Assembly: GCF_000737715.1 (NCBI RefSeq) | Contig: NZ_JPRN01000013.1 | Coordinates: 1-64,000 of the forward strand | Origin: Chryseobacterium sp. JM1 | GTDB taxonomy: Bacteria; Bacteroidota; Bacteroidia; Flavobacteriales; Weeksellaceae | Length of the DNA: 64,000 nt | Direction: 5' to 3' | In this document: positions 27,086-35,089 of the stretch, in pieces | Numbering within the stretch: the stretch's first letter is position 1 | How the letters are laid out: each line of letters starts with the position of its first letter | Notes under the pieces: generated by a model | The model's database searches: none | Told to the model about the DNA's origin: nothing | What the model saw: only the letters and a program-made list of their open reading frames with translations | Program-made: the position numbers and the translations under genes

Positions 27086-27107
27086 AATGACTGTATTATT
27101 TACACAG

Positions 27108-27115
27108 CAAAATTA
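27108..27115 (-). promoter_or_regulatory. -7 box of the tripartite efflux operon
   Basis: TAATTTTG on the minus strand matches TAnnTTTG, 22 bases upstream of the first operon frame. It is about 46 bases from the oppositely facing -7 box of the AraC gene. Confidence 0.55.
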
Positions 27116-27161
27116 TTCATACGGGCAAAGTGTCTTTTTATATAATTAGCCTAATATTTGT

Positions 27162-27169
27162 TATATTTG
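27162..27169 (+). promoter_or_regulatory. -7 box of the AraC gene facing the efflux operon
   Basis: TATATTTG ends five bases before ATG 27175, implying transcription starts at or beside the start codon and arguing against the longer frame from 27130. Confidence 0.5.
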
Positions 27170-27174
27170 GCCAT

Positions 27175-27963
27175 ATGGAAATTCTTAAGCAACTTATCGA
27201 CAGTGTTGACCAGAATCCGGACTCTATTTTGGTCGTAAGGCAGCAAACCGAGCAGCGTTTGCCTTCCCATCAGCACGATAAGGCTCAGCTTCTATTGGTT
27301 TTTGGAGGAATAGCATACCTGCAGACAGACGAAAAGGATTTCTATATTCCGGCCCATCATTATATCTGGATCCCGAAAAATTATCCGCACAACCTAATGT
27401 TTAATACACAGGATCTGCATATTATCAATATCTATTTTCCGGGGAAAAGTCCCGGTGGTTTTTACGACGAAATGGGAATTTATCCGGTGAGTAAACTTTT
27501 ATCTGAAATGCTTTCTTTCAGCGAAAAATGGCACGGCGATTATTACAGAGAATCGTGGGAATTCGAGTTTTTAACGACACTGAGAAATGTGTTGCCCAAA
27601 GAAAATCTCAAAAAGTTTTCGATCCAGCTTCCTACTACAGAAGATCAAAGGCTCAATGCTATTGTGGAGGGACTTCGAAATACACTTACTGAAAATCTTA
27701 CTTTAGAAGAAACAGCAAAGCAATGGGGAATTAGCGTGAGAAGTTTGACCCGACTGTTTCAGACGAAACTTCATATCACCTTTATTCAGTATGTGAAAAT
27801 GTTGAGGGTGATCCGGGCTATGGAACTGATCAAAGACAGCAACCTGAATATGACAGAGATTGCTTATGAAATAGGGTATTCCAATATATCTGCATTCAGC
27901 AATAATTTTTACCAGTTGACCAATATGAGACCCACTCAATTTAAGGCGATGTCTTCGTCATAA
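27175..27963 (+). CDS. AraC-family regulator divergent from the efflux operon
   Basis: A 262-residue protein from ATG 27175; a longer frame begins at 27130 with a hydrophobic stretch that is probably not translated. The N-terminus is a cupin with histidines (LPSHQHDKAQLLLVFGGIAY). The C-terminus is an AraC domain (EETAKQWGISVRSLTRLFQ; MTEIAYEIGYSNISAFSNNF; MRPTQFKAM). It is the only regulator beside the TolC/HlyD/MFS operon and shares a promoter gap with it, so it is the likely controller of the pump. The ligand is unknown. Confidence 0.87.
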   Translation: MEILKQLIDSVDQNPDSILVVRQQTEQRLPSHQHDKAQLLLVFGGIAYLQTDEKDFYIPAHHYIWIPKNYPHNLMFNTQDLHIINIYFPGKSPGGFYDEMGIYPVSKLLSEMLSFSEKWHGDYYRESWEFEFLTTLRNVLPKENLKKFSIQLPTTEDQRLNAIVEGLRNTLTENLTLEETAKQWGISVRSLTRLFQTKLHITFIQYVKMLRVIRAMELIKDSNLNMTEIAYEIGYSNISAFSNNFYQLTNMRPTQFKAMSSS

Positions 27964-28366
27964 ACAGATCTGGGAAGGGGAGTCTGTAAAGGTATTTGGT
28001 TATAATTCATCATAAATAAAATTGGACAACTTAAAAAATAAAAGATTTCCCGGCCCAGCATAATAGATTAATATACCGATGGAGTTTAGCTATCTTCTTT
28101 CTATTAAGTTGAGAGCAGAAATTCATTATGTTTGCAGGGTCAACTTTAAAGAAAAGATGAGTTAGGTCCTAAATATCGGAGATAGTGTAGAGATGAAATT
28201 AGGCTTATTATCTAAAGCTTGATTAGCATATTCCTGTTTGTTCTGCTTATTGGTTTAATTTATTATTATTTTTTGCTGTATTTATGTTTTTTATTAATAA
28301 TTTTAAGTAATAATTAATGGTTTCGGCTTTATTTTTGAATGTTATTTTGTATTAGTACCCATACCG
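27964..28366. other. Intergenic region
   Basis: These 403 bases are AT-rich and hold no gene that I can support. No clear terminator or promoter motif was found. Confidence 0.4.
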
Positions 28367-30100
28367 ATGATAAAAAAATATTTTCTGCTCCTATTAGCGC
28401 TTATTTCTATATTGTCCTGCCATTCTGCCAGAAAAGATCAGGCAAATGAGTATTTTAGGACCACTGTTGAAGATATATTTTATAAACCGTATAAAAGAAA
28501 TGAAATAATTGCGATTAAAAATAGAGAATTGGCAAAATATAAAAAGACAGGTGATCGCAAGTATTTGATCGCAAGTAGGTATGTGGAACTTTTTGAAAAT
28601 AGAGAGGGAATGGAAGTAGAACAAATTCCCCACACTTATGATCTTTTGCTTTTTAATAATGACGAATATGATTTTATCACCATACGGCTTAATTATATGC
28701 TTGCTAACCAGTTTGAAAAATACTCCCCCCAAATTTCAAAAGAATTTCTGAATAAAGCCACTGTCTTATCTGAGAACACTAAAGAAAAATTTTCTCTGCC
28801 TCTTGTTTATGCTTTCAAAGGTGCATTATATTATAGAGCGAAAAATTACCAGGAAGCTATAGTCTATTATAAAAAGGGGCTTGAAAAGTTTTCTTCAAAC
28901 CATAAAAATTTGGTATTGATTTCCTCAATGCATAATAATATAGGATTGGCCTATGAAAATATGGGGAAACTGGATCTTGCTGTGAAAGAAATGCAGATGT
29001 GCGTACAGATTTTAGAACGCATAAAAAATCGCAATACAGCACAGCAGGATTTTCTGGTCAATGTAAAAGCAAATATTGGATTTTGTTATTACAAATTAAA
29101 AAAGTATGATCTCGCAGAATCTCTTCTGCTTGAGGAATTTGATTTTAATAAAAATAAAAATAAGAATGATTTTACTGACGAAGATGCAGAGAATATAGTA
29201 GAACTGTTTAATTTATATCATGATACGGAGCAAAATGCCAAGATGCAGGAATTAATGAATTACGGGATGTCGATAGAATCTGAAATGAAAAATATTCCGG
29301 GTAAAATTCTGATTAATGAAATGTTTCAGTCTTATTATCTTAAAACCAATGATCGTGAGAAGCTGGAGAAGGTCAGTAAAAGACTGATTGAGCTTCATGC
29401 CGCAGATGATAGACAAAAACAAAAAGAATTCAACGAGGTTTCAGGCATCATGAGTAAGTATATCATCAAAGAACTTAATTTAAAACAAAAGGTTGCCATG
29501 GACCACCAAAAATTTAATAATAAGCTTGCGATGGCAGCAGCAGGTATTTTTATTATTATTCTTGGATGGACTATATACTTTATCCGAAATTCCAGTAAAA
29601 GAGAAAAAGAACTTGCAGAAAAAGAAAAAATAATTCTGATCAAAAATAAGAGAATCCTTGAGCAGGATGTCAAAGAGCAGGAAGAAAAGATCACAAGGAT
29701 GCATCTTAATCTCAACCTTAAAGTAGAAACCGAAAGAACATTTTTAGAGTACATAAAGAAAATAAAAAAAACTAAAAATGGAGATTCTGAGCAGACCATT
29801 AATGAACTTTTTATAAGAATCAATAATCTGATCCAGATTGATAAAAGTAATATTGACTTGGTCAGTGAAAGCTCTGCTGAAAACAGACAGCTCATCAAAA
29901 AACTTTCCGCAGAATTCCCTGATCTTACCAATAATGAGATCAAATTTTGTATTTACTATAAACTGGACCTGTCTTCCAAAGAAATTGCTATTTTGGAAAA
30001 CATTACGGAAGGAAGCGCCCGGGTGTACAAAACCAAGATAAAAGCCAAGATGAACATTGGAAAAGAAGCCAACTTAAACCTGTTTTTGAAAAATATGTAA
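28367..30100 (+). CDS. TPR sensor lipoprotein-like regulator with C-terminal HTH
   Basis: A 577-residue protein. It starts with a lipoprotein-like signal (KKYFLLLLALISILSC). TPR units follow (ALYYRAKNYQEAIVYYKKGL; NNIGLAYENMGKLDLAVKEM; ANIGFCYYKLKKYDLAESLL). One transmembrane helix lies at about residues 390-410 (AMAAAGIFIIILGWTIYFI), followed by a coiled coil and a C-terminal LuxR-like helix-turn-helix (FPDLTNNEIKFCIYYKLDL; KEIAILENITEGSARVYKT). This order, with TPRs outside and DNA binding inside, is a common flavobacterial one-component design. The lipobox may not be used if the transmembrane helix is the real anchor. Targets are unknown. Confidence 0.82.
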   Translation: MIKKYFLLLLALISILSCHSARKDQANEYFRTTVEDIFYKPYKRNEIIAIKNRELAKYKKTGDRKYLIASRYVELFENREGMEVEQIPHTYDLLLFNNDEYDFITIRLNYMLANQFEKYSPQISKEFLNKATVLSENTKEKFSLPLVYAFKGALYYRAKNYQEAIVYYKKGLEKFSSNHKNLVLISSMHNNIGLAYENMGKLDLAVKEMQMCVQILERIKNRNTAQQDFLVNVKANIGFCYYKLKKYDLAESLLLEEFDFNKNKNKNDFTDEDAENIVELFNLYHDTEQNAKMQELMNYGMSIESEMKNIPGKILINEMFQSYYLKTNDREKLEKVSKRLIELHAADDRQKQKEFNEVSGIMSKYIIKELNLKQKVAMDHQKFNNKLAMAAAGIFIIILGWTIYFIRNSSKREKELAEKEKIILIKNKRILEQDVKEQEEKITRMHLNLNLKVETERTFLEYIKKIKKTKNGDSEQTINELFIRINNLIQIDKSNIDLVSESSAENRQLIKKLSAEFPDLTNNEIKFCIYYKLDLSSKEIAILENITEGSARVYKTKIKAKMNIGKEANLNLFLKNM

Positions 30101-30207
30101 ACAATGAATCTCATCACTATTCTGCAGTGCATATTGTTTTTTCGGGAATACGGACAGCGGAAATTTGTACTTTTAGCTCATTTGTAAAGCAACAAGGATT
30201 GTAAAAA

Positions 30208-31074
30208 ATGGCATCAATTACAAAAATTAAAACATATCATTTTCTCCCAGACAAATATGGTTCGGAACTGTTATTGGATATTGGACGTATTGAAACACTG
30301 AAAAATTATGTGCTGGATACCACGTTACACCAGCTTAGTTTCTACGAAATTCTTTTTATTGAAGAGGGAACGGGTACTATTACATTGGACGAAAACAAGA
30401 TCGTAATAGCTCCGGGAACTGTGGTTTTTACAAGTCCGGGACAGGTGCGGTGTTGGGAAATTGAAGAAAAGGTAAAGGGCTATACGCTGTTTTTTGAAAA
30501 AGATTTTCTCCATCTTTTTTTCTCGGATGAACTGTTCCTGTATCGGTTTCAATATTTCCATCAATATTCAAGGCCTAGCCAGATGCAGCTATCCGGCGTA
30601 TCATTTGAAAAATGTCTGGAACTTTTAGAGGGTATACAACAGGAGTTTGGCCAGCTCCAAAATGATAGCAGCCATTTGATCAGATCACTTCTGTATCAGT
30701 TATTGGTCATTCTCAATCGATTTTATGCAGGTGTGCATAATGTTCAGAGAGATACCTATGTTCATTCAGATTTTTACAGATTCCGGTCTTTGCTGGAAAA
30801 GAAATTTGTGGAGGATCGAAGTGTTGAAGGGTATTCTAAAATGTTGAATGTGAGCCCAGGATTTCTTAATAAAATCTGCAGACAATTTAGCGGATTATCC
30901 GCCCAGCAAATGATTCATTACAAACTGATTTCAGAAATAAAGAAACAACTGTATCAAAACAAATCCGCAAAAGAAATTGCCTACGAGTTTGGATTTTCAG
31001 ACCCATCTAATTTTAACCGTTTCTTTAAAAAACTTACGGGTACCACACCACAACAATATCGGAAGAAGATCTAA
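30208..31074 (+). CDS. AraC-family transcriptional regulator
   Basis: A 288-residue protein with an N-terminal cupin sensor (LHQLSFYEILFIEEGTGTIT) and a C-terminal AraC domain. The C-terminal part contains VEGYSKMLNVSPGFLNKICR and AKEIAYEFGFSDPSNFNRFF, ending in GTTPQQYRKK. It lies 72 bases upstream of a secreted beta-helix-type protein gene in the same direction, so both could be on one transcript or the second could be its target. The effector is unknown. Confidence 0.87.
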   Translation: MASITKIKTYHFLPDKYGSELLLDIGRIETLKNYVLDTTLHQLSFYEILFIEEGTGTITLDENKIVIAPGTVVFTSPGQVRCWEIEEKVKGYTLFFEKDFLHLFFSDELFLYRFQYFHQYSRPSQMQLSGVSFEKCLELLEGIQQEFGQLQNDSSHLIRSLLYQLLVILNRFYAGVHNVQRDTYVHSDFYRFRSLLEKKFVEDRSVEGYSKMLNVSPGFLNKICRQFSGLSAQQMIHYKLISEIKKQLYQNKSAKEIAYEFGFSDPSNFNRFFKKLTGTTPQQYRKKI

Positions 31075-31146
31075 TTGACCATTTTAAAGATATAATGACC
31101 ATTTTTGGAGGATAGGAATATTCTAATTTTACAAAAAAAATAGGAT

Positions 31147-32202
31147 ATGATAAAATACACATTTAGTCTTCTATTGTTCGTCATGAGCGTACTGTTGGTA
31201 CAGGCAGAACAGCTATACGTGAATCCTCAGACTGGCAACGACACCAATTCCGGATTAAAGACACATCCGTTAAAGACCCTTCTGGAGGCCGCGAAGCGCG
31301 TCAATTTAAACAAAGAACAGAGCCCAACTACAATTATCCTTTCAGAAGGTATACATCTTTTAACGCAAACTGTCATGTTCACCAATGATAAGTATACCCT
31401 TACAAACCGTCTTGTCATTCGTGCAGAGATTATGCCTGATGATGCGAACTGGACACCTCAAAAAATGCCGGTTGTAGTAACAGCAGTACCGCTTATGCCA
31501 GGCGTGGGCGGAGAAGAAGCGAAAGGAATACAGCCGGAGGTGAGCCATGTAACCATTGAAGGTTTACGATTTTCCGGCAGCCCGGATTACTCATATATAG
31601 ATGGTGATAATCTGCGCCGTTCCTATCCGATATGGCGTGACGGAAAAAAATTGGATGATCTGCTCGTAACACAATGTCTGTTTGCCGGAGATAGGGATGT
31701 ATTGCCTTTGCACGTGGGAGTTATAGCTAATGGTTATGGTTTGGTTATCGATCATTGTGTCTTCTTCAACTGCAAAAATCCGGTTGTTTTCTGGAAAACC
31801 GACGGAGGGACAGGCAGCCGTAATGCCATGCGTTATTCACTGGTATATGGCAGTTATTTCAGTGGGGTCTGGACAACGCAAAGTACGGATGGAGACTATT
31901 TCGATTTTCATCATAACATCATCGCAAACAGCAATACGGTATGGATAAGAGAAAAAGGAAGTACACGCCGCTACAAAGCGTCTGATTCCCTTTTTGCCGG
32001 CTTTACCAATCTGGCAGGATATGGAAGTGGTCCGTTAAGTGGTGATGCTGCCACTTCAACTGATTTTCTGACCATGAAAAACGTGCAAACTACCGGAACT
32101 GTAAACATTGAAAAAGACCAGAGTAAGCGTAATTATCTGCAATTGGCAGAAGGTTCGATAGGTTCAAACATAAAGGCAGGGCTTTTCAAAAAGAATCAGT
32201 AA
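31147..32202 (+). CDS. Secreted right-handed beta-helix-type protein
   Basis: The 351-residue product has a signal peptide (FSLLLFVMSVLLVQA). It then shows the YVNPQTGNDTNSGLKTHPLK start known from DUF1565/pectate-lyase-like beta-helix proteins. Successive turns follow, such as VTIEGLRFSGSPDYSY, LLVTQCLFAG, LVIDHCVFFNCKNPVVFW and FDFHHNIIANSNTVWI. The fold suggests polysaccharide binding or cleavage, but no catalytic set can be assigned. A bidirectional terminator follows. Confidence 0.7.
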   Translation: MIKYTFSLLLFVMSVLLVQAEQLYVNPQTGNDTNSGLKTHPLKTLLEAAKRVNLNKEQSPTTIILSEGIHLLTQTVMFTNDKYTLTNRLVIRAEIMPDDANWTPQKMPVVVTAVPLMPGVGGEEAKGIQPEVSHVTIEGLRFSGSPDYSYIDGDNLRRSYPIWRDGKKLDDLLVTQCLFAGDRDVLPLHVGVIANGYGLVIDHCVFFNCKNPVVFWKTDGGTGSRNAMRYSLVYGSYFSGVWTTQSTDGDYFDFHHNIIANSNTVWIREKGSTRRYKASDSLFAGFTNLAGYGSGPLSGDAATSTDFLTMKNVQTTGTVNIEKDQSKRNYLQLAEGSIGSNIKAGLFKKNQ

Positions 32203-32258
32203 CTGTAAATTTAAAATAATGAAAAAGAGATAAATTAGGGTGTAGTTCATTTCAATAG

Positions 32259-32293
32259 GAAAAGAGGATCTTCTGCATGAAGGTCCTCTTTTC
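32259..32293. terminator. Bidirectional terminator
   Basis: GAAAAGAGGATCT (32259-32271) pairs with AGGTCCTCTTTTC (32281-32293) between the convergent beta-helix and SMR genes, with one G-T pair in the stem. Confidence 0.85.
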
Positions 32294-32312
32294 TTGACTT
32301 TAGAGAAATGAA

Positions 32313-32642
32313 TTAATGACCTGAGGATTTTGAAAATACATTGATTACAACAACACCTGATACAATTAATAGCATTCCTAAAAGGGCAGGAGTATCTAAT
32401 TTCTGTTTAAATATCACTACAGAAACTATTGCGGTAAGCACAATTCCTAAGCCTGCCCAAATGGCATAGGCAATACCCAAAGGAATAGATTTTAAAGCCT
32501 GAGAAAAAAGAAAGAAACAGGCACTGAAAGCGATTACGGTTATAATGCTTGGGATCAATTTTGAAAAACCATTCGATTTTGATAAAAAGCTGGAACCTAC
32601 TACTTCAAAGCAAATTGCCAGTCCTAAAAATAAATACTTCAT
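32313..32642 (-). CDS. SMR-family (EmrE/SugE-like) transporter
   Basis: This 109-residue protein has four transmembrane helices and the SMR signature. Helix 1 has the essential glutamate at residue 13 (CFEVVGSSFL), and helix 3 has SIPLGIAYAIWAGLGIVLTA. Members work as dimers and export cationic compounds or guanidinium. It is preceded by an FNR-like palindrome centred at 32735.5 and a -7-like box (GACCTTTG), so it is probably activated by the Crp/Fnr gene at 33499. Confidence 0.92.
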   Translation of the reverse strand: MKYLFLGLAICFEVVGSSFLSKSNGFSKLIPSIITVIAFSACFFLFSQALKSIPLGIAYAIWAGLGIVLTAIVSVVIFKQKLDTPALLGMLLIVSGVVVINVFSKSSGH

Positions 32643-32698
32643 TTCTTAGTTTGTTTTTTCGGCCAAATCAGCGACGAATATTTTAATATTTAATAAGG

Positions 32699-32706
32699 CA
32701 AAGGTC
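32699..32706 (-). promoter_or_regulatory. Weak -7 box of the SMR gene
   Basis: GACCTTTG on the minus strand keeps the TTTG half of TAnnTTTG but not the initial T, as expected of an activator-dependent promoter. It lies 36.5 bases from the centre of the FNR-like site, the same distance as at the DUF6506-like gene. Confidence 0.45.
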
Positions 32707-32726
32707 GATCACAATTTGAACGCTTT

Positions 32727-32744
32727 TTTTGATGTAAATCAAAA
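32727..32744. promoter_or_regulatory. FNR-like operator upstream of the SMR gene
   Basis: TTTTGATGTAAATCAAAA contains TTGATnnnnATCAA, the classic FNR-type palindrome. Its centre falls at about -42 relative to the predicted start, the usual place for a class II activator. Confidence 0.7.
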
Positions 32745-32798
32745 TCACTTATGGTTTTTTGAATTGGGTTAAATGTTTCTTTATGTAGTTGAATAAAT

Positions 32799-33428
32799 CT
32801 ATGGATTCGTCACATCCAGTGTGAAGCTTCCTACACCCACCGGCGCAAGGCCATTGACGGCTTCAATAACTTGAGCAGCACCGGAAGCAGTGAATCCGCC
32901 GTACAGTTCAATCAGTCCAAAGCCGGATTCCGCAAGTTCTGCAGCAACTTTAGCTCCTGTAGCTTCGTCCGGGACAGGAATGAAGGTCGTGTGCTGAGGA
33001 TCGAATGCCTTCTCGAAACGGTCGCGGCCAGGATCACTGCCACTTTCCAGAATAATAAATGCTTCGCGGGGCGGATTGCCTTCGTGGAATGAGGTGCTGA
33101 AATGGGCAGCTAATACCAATGATTCGAATCCGAAAGTAACCGAACTCACCCTAGCCCGATTGCCGATTGCTTCGCTAACCTTCGCTCTCCAGGTGGGAGA
33201 AATAGCACCGCAGAGTTCAATAAGTTCTGCGCCTTCATCCACCAGTGCTATAGCGGCAGAAAGAGATTCTGAAGGATCACCGATCGCCACAATGGTGAGC
33301 CGACCCGATGCGCTTTCACGGACAAATCTGGTTTTGTCAGGCTCTGCACCATAACCTTCATAAATAATAGCTTTGTTGAGGCTAACCGTACTTTCTTTTT
33401 CCTCTGTACTTAATTTTTTGTTTTGCAT
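32799..33428 (-). CDS. Tandem-duplicated DUF6506-like protein
   Basis: The 209 residues consist of two similar units, about 19-101 and 122-204. Each runs from an AF/AIIxExGxxPxxxR start through an ALxxxGxxLIELxG core (LIELCG at 69-74, LIELYGG at 172-178) to a VxSVTF/VGSFTL end. DUF6506 proteins that I know are single units of about 100 residues with unknown function, so this is an internal duplication. The DNA looks clearly richer in G+C than its neighbours, suggesting recent transfer. An FNR-like palindrome lies upstream. No signal peptide is present. Confidence 0.7.
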   Translation of the reverse strand: MQNKKLSTEEKESTVSLNKAIIYEGYGAEPDKTRFVRESASGRLTIVAIGDPSESLSAAIALVDEGAELIELCGAISPTWRAKVSEAIGNRARVSSVTFGFESLVLAAHFSTSFHEGNPPREAFIILESGSDPGRDRFEKAFDPQHTTFIPVPDEATGAKVAAELAESGFGLIELYGGFTASGAAQVIEAVNGLAPVGVGSFTLDVTNP

Positions 33429-33445
33429 ATCTTTATTTATGGATG

Positions 33446-33453
33446 CAAAGTTG
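33446..33453 (-). promoter_or_regulatory. Weak -7 box of the DUF6506-like gene
   Basis: CAACTTTG on the minus strand keeps A and TTTG of TAnnTTTG. It lies 18 bases before the start codon and 36.5 bases from the centre of the FNR-like palindrome. Confidence 0.45.
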
Positions 33454-33473
33454 GTGGGAAATAAGGATGAATT

Positions 33474-33491
33474 TTTTGATGTACATCAAAA
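33474..33491. promoter_or_regulatory. FNR-like operator upstream of the DUF6506-like gene
   Basis: TTTTGATGTACATCAAAA is a perfect 18-base palindrome containing TTGATnnnnATCAA. It sits between the Crp/Fnr gene and its putative target, centred at about -42 from the predicted transcription start. Confidence 0.75.
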
Positions 33492-33498
33492 CAATCGA

Positions 33499-34059
33499 TC
33501 AGGATTTTCTGATTCTGCTCAGCGTTTCCTGCGTGATACCCAGAAAAGAGGCAATATGTCCAAGATTGATACGCTGCTGCAGGTATGGCATTTGAATAAT
33601 CAGGTTTCGATATCGTTCTGTAGCCGTTTCGAAGTGCAATGAATTAATTCTTTCTTCAAGAATAACACAGAGTTCTTCCGCGATTTTTCTACCAATCAGA
33701 TTAAGTTCGGGGTATGTTTTGTATAAATTCTCTAAATCATCAACTGAAATAGAATATACTTCGGAATCCTCCAGAAACTGAATGTTTTCGGGAGAAGGTT
33801 TGTTAGCGTACATCGGCATTATCGCTCCGAAAATCTGGTTTTCTGCCCCAAACCAAACATTAATCTCCTTTTCATTCCGGTAAATATAAGATCTGATAAT
33901 CCCTTTATTCAATACAAAATAGCTGGCCAGAATTTGTCCCTGTTTCAGCAGGTGGCTGTTTTTCTTTTTCTGAAAATGTTTCGTTTTCTGCTCAATTGCT
34001 TTTTCAGCTTCAGTGGTAATCGGGCCGTATTTTTTGAGTTGTTGAATCAGTGGGTTCAT
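33499..34059 (-). CDS. Crp/Fnr-family transcriptional regulator
   Basis: A 186-residue protein with a cyclic-nucleotide-binding-type beta-roll (about 25-110, SHLLKQGQILASYFVLNKGI). A dimerisation helix and a short C-terminal HTH follow (LGHIASFLGITQETLSRIRK). The compact length is normal for Bacteroidota members. No cysteine cluster of the FNR iron-sulfur type is seen, so it is not an oxygen-sensing FNR. Two TTGATnnnnATCAA sites lie in front of the next two genes. A weaker TGATCAATATCA (34069-34080) lies just before its own start and could mediate self-control. Confidence 0.88.
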   Translation of the reverse strand: MNPLIQQLKKYGPITTEAEKAIEQKTKHFQKKKNSHLLKQGQILASYFVLNKGIIRSYIYRNEKEINVWFGAENQIFGAIMPMYANKPSPENIQFLEDSEVYSISVDDLENLYKTYPELNLIGRKIAEELCVILEERINSLHFETATERYRNLIIQMPYLQQRINLGHIASFLGITQETLSRIRKS

Positions 34060-34068
34060 GGCTTCTTA

Positions 34069-34080
34069 TGATCAATATCA
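34069..34080. promoter_or_regulatory. Possible autoregulatory FNR-like half-match
   Basis: TGATCAATATCA fits TGATnnnnATCA without the outer T/A pair. It lies about ten bases before the start codon of the Crp/Fnr gene, a position suited to repression. It could be chance. Confidence 0.3.
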
Positions 34081-34318
34081 GACATATTATACATACATCC
34101 AATTTAAATTTTTTTACTAAGAAATGCAAGAGGATAAATACGCACTATTGTACCATAATATCAGCCTTATCCTTCAAGAAATTTCACAGATATGATGAAG
34201 TGGGAAAGTGGAAGAAAAGCCCCGGATAATAGGGTCTGGCAACATATAGAGCAGTTTTTCGTGGATATTTATTTGATTTTAATGGCGTTCAGTAAAAGAA
34301 GCTTTCAATATTTTGTAG

Positions 34319-34326
34319 TATATTTG
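34319..34326 (+). promoter_or_regulatory. -7 box of a putative small RNA
   Basis: TATATTTG is a perfect TAnnTTTG. No protein frame follows it, but a tRNA-like 3' sequence and a terminator do. Confidence 0.55.
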
Positions 34327-34331
34327 CAGCC

Positions 34332-34446
34332 TATTTTTAATGGTATCTAAAAAGGTTAAAAAGGGCATTAGGTGCCCGAATGTAATCCACCCACCATCTC
34401 CGCTGAAAAAACTAATTCCATTAGAAGGCTAATGGAACTTTTTTAT
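34332..34446 (+). ncRNA. Putative small RNA or decayed tRNA-like gene
   Basis: A -7 box (34319-34326) and a terminator (34416-34446) bracket about 110 bases. Inside are a GGGCA/TGCCC hairpin (about 34363-34377) and CCACCATCTCCGCTGAAAA. The last 13 bases, TCTCCGCTGAAAA, are identical to the 3' end and trailer of the tRNA-Ser gene at 3252. No 5' partner for the CATCTCC acceptor-like strand is seen, so it is not an intact tRNA. It may be a decayed tRNA, part of an attachment site, or an unknown sRNA. Confidence 0.4.
34416..34446 (+). terminator. Terminator of the putative small RNA
   Basis: TTCCATTAG (34416-34424) pairs perfectly with CTAATGGAA (34429-34437), followed by C and six T. Confidence 0.8.
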
Positions 34447-35089
34447 GGAAAAAAGTCACGGATACAGGATGTAAATTTTGGAGGATCAATTTCAAAACAT
34501 GATAGCAAGTTTTTTTTAACATTAAGAAATTAAGATCATAAGTTATGAGGTGCTTAAACAACTTAAAGAAAAATCAATTTATTGATTTCTTCATTGATAA
34601 GAATAAGCATTATGCTTAAATCCTTAATGTTTGAAATTAAGAAATAAACTAAAGTTTATTGAGGTTAAGAAAATGATGATCAATTTTAAACAGACTTTTA
34701 TAGGTTTAAATGTACTTACTTCACTCCCCAAGTTTGGAGATTGATCTATTTTTGGAGATCAGAATGTCGGCTGATTAATCAGGTAAATAAAATAACCGCT
34801 TAGTCAAATCAATATAATTGATTCCCTCTTTGCATCCTTAAAATATGCACTATGAGAATAAAATTTTGCGTTAAAAAAGCGTTTTGTTTTATAAATCTAT
34901 AACCATAAGTTGTTCCTTTTGTTTGACTGCGTCGAATCTTTGATTTCAAGACAAAAGAACATATAACACACACCTTACAAAATCACGCCAAAAGAAATGC
35001 ATCCAACTGGATGTATAAGAATAATCTTATGATAAGATTCTAATAGATTGACGATTAAATCGAATGGTATAGAAGGAAAGGAGAAAAGA

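Larger units (their letters stand above)
34081..35089. other. Long intergenic region before the histidine kinase gene
   Basis: About 1 kb without a supported protein gene. It holds a likely short transcript at 34319-34446, described separately. It also has a TCACTCCC (34721-34728) that recurs twice upstream of the metalloprotease gene. The rest is AT-rich with no other clear signal. Confidence 0.5.

Noticed and set aside
33499..34059. Oxygen-sensing FNR, suggested by the TTGATnnnnATCAA boxes
   Set aside because: The protein lacks the cysteine cluster needed to hold an FNR iron-sulfur centre, so only the DNA site is FNR-like.
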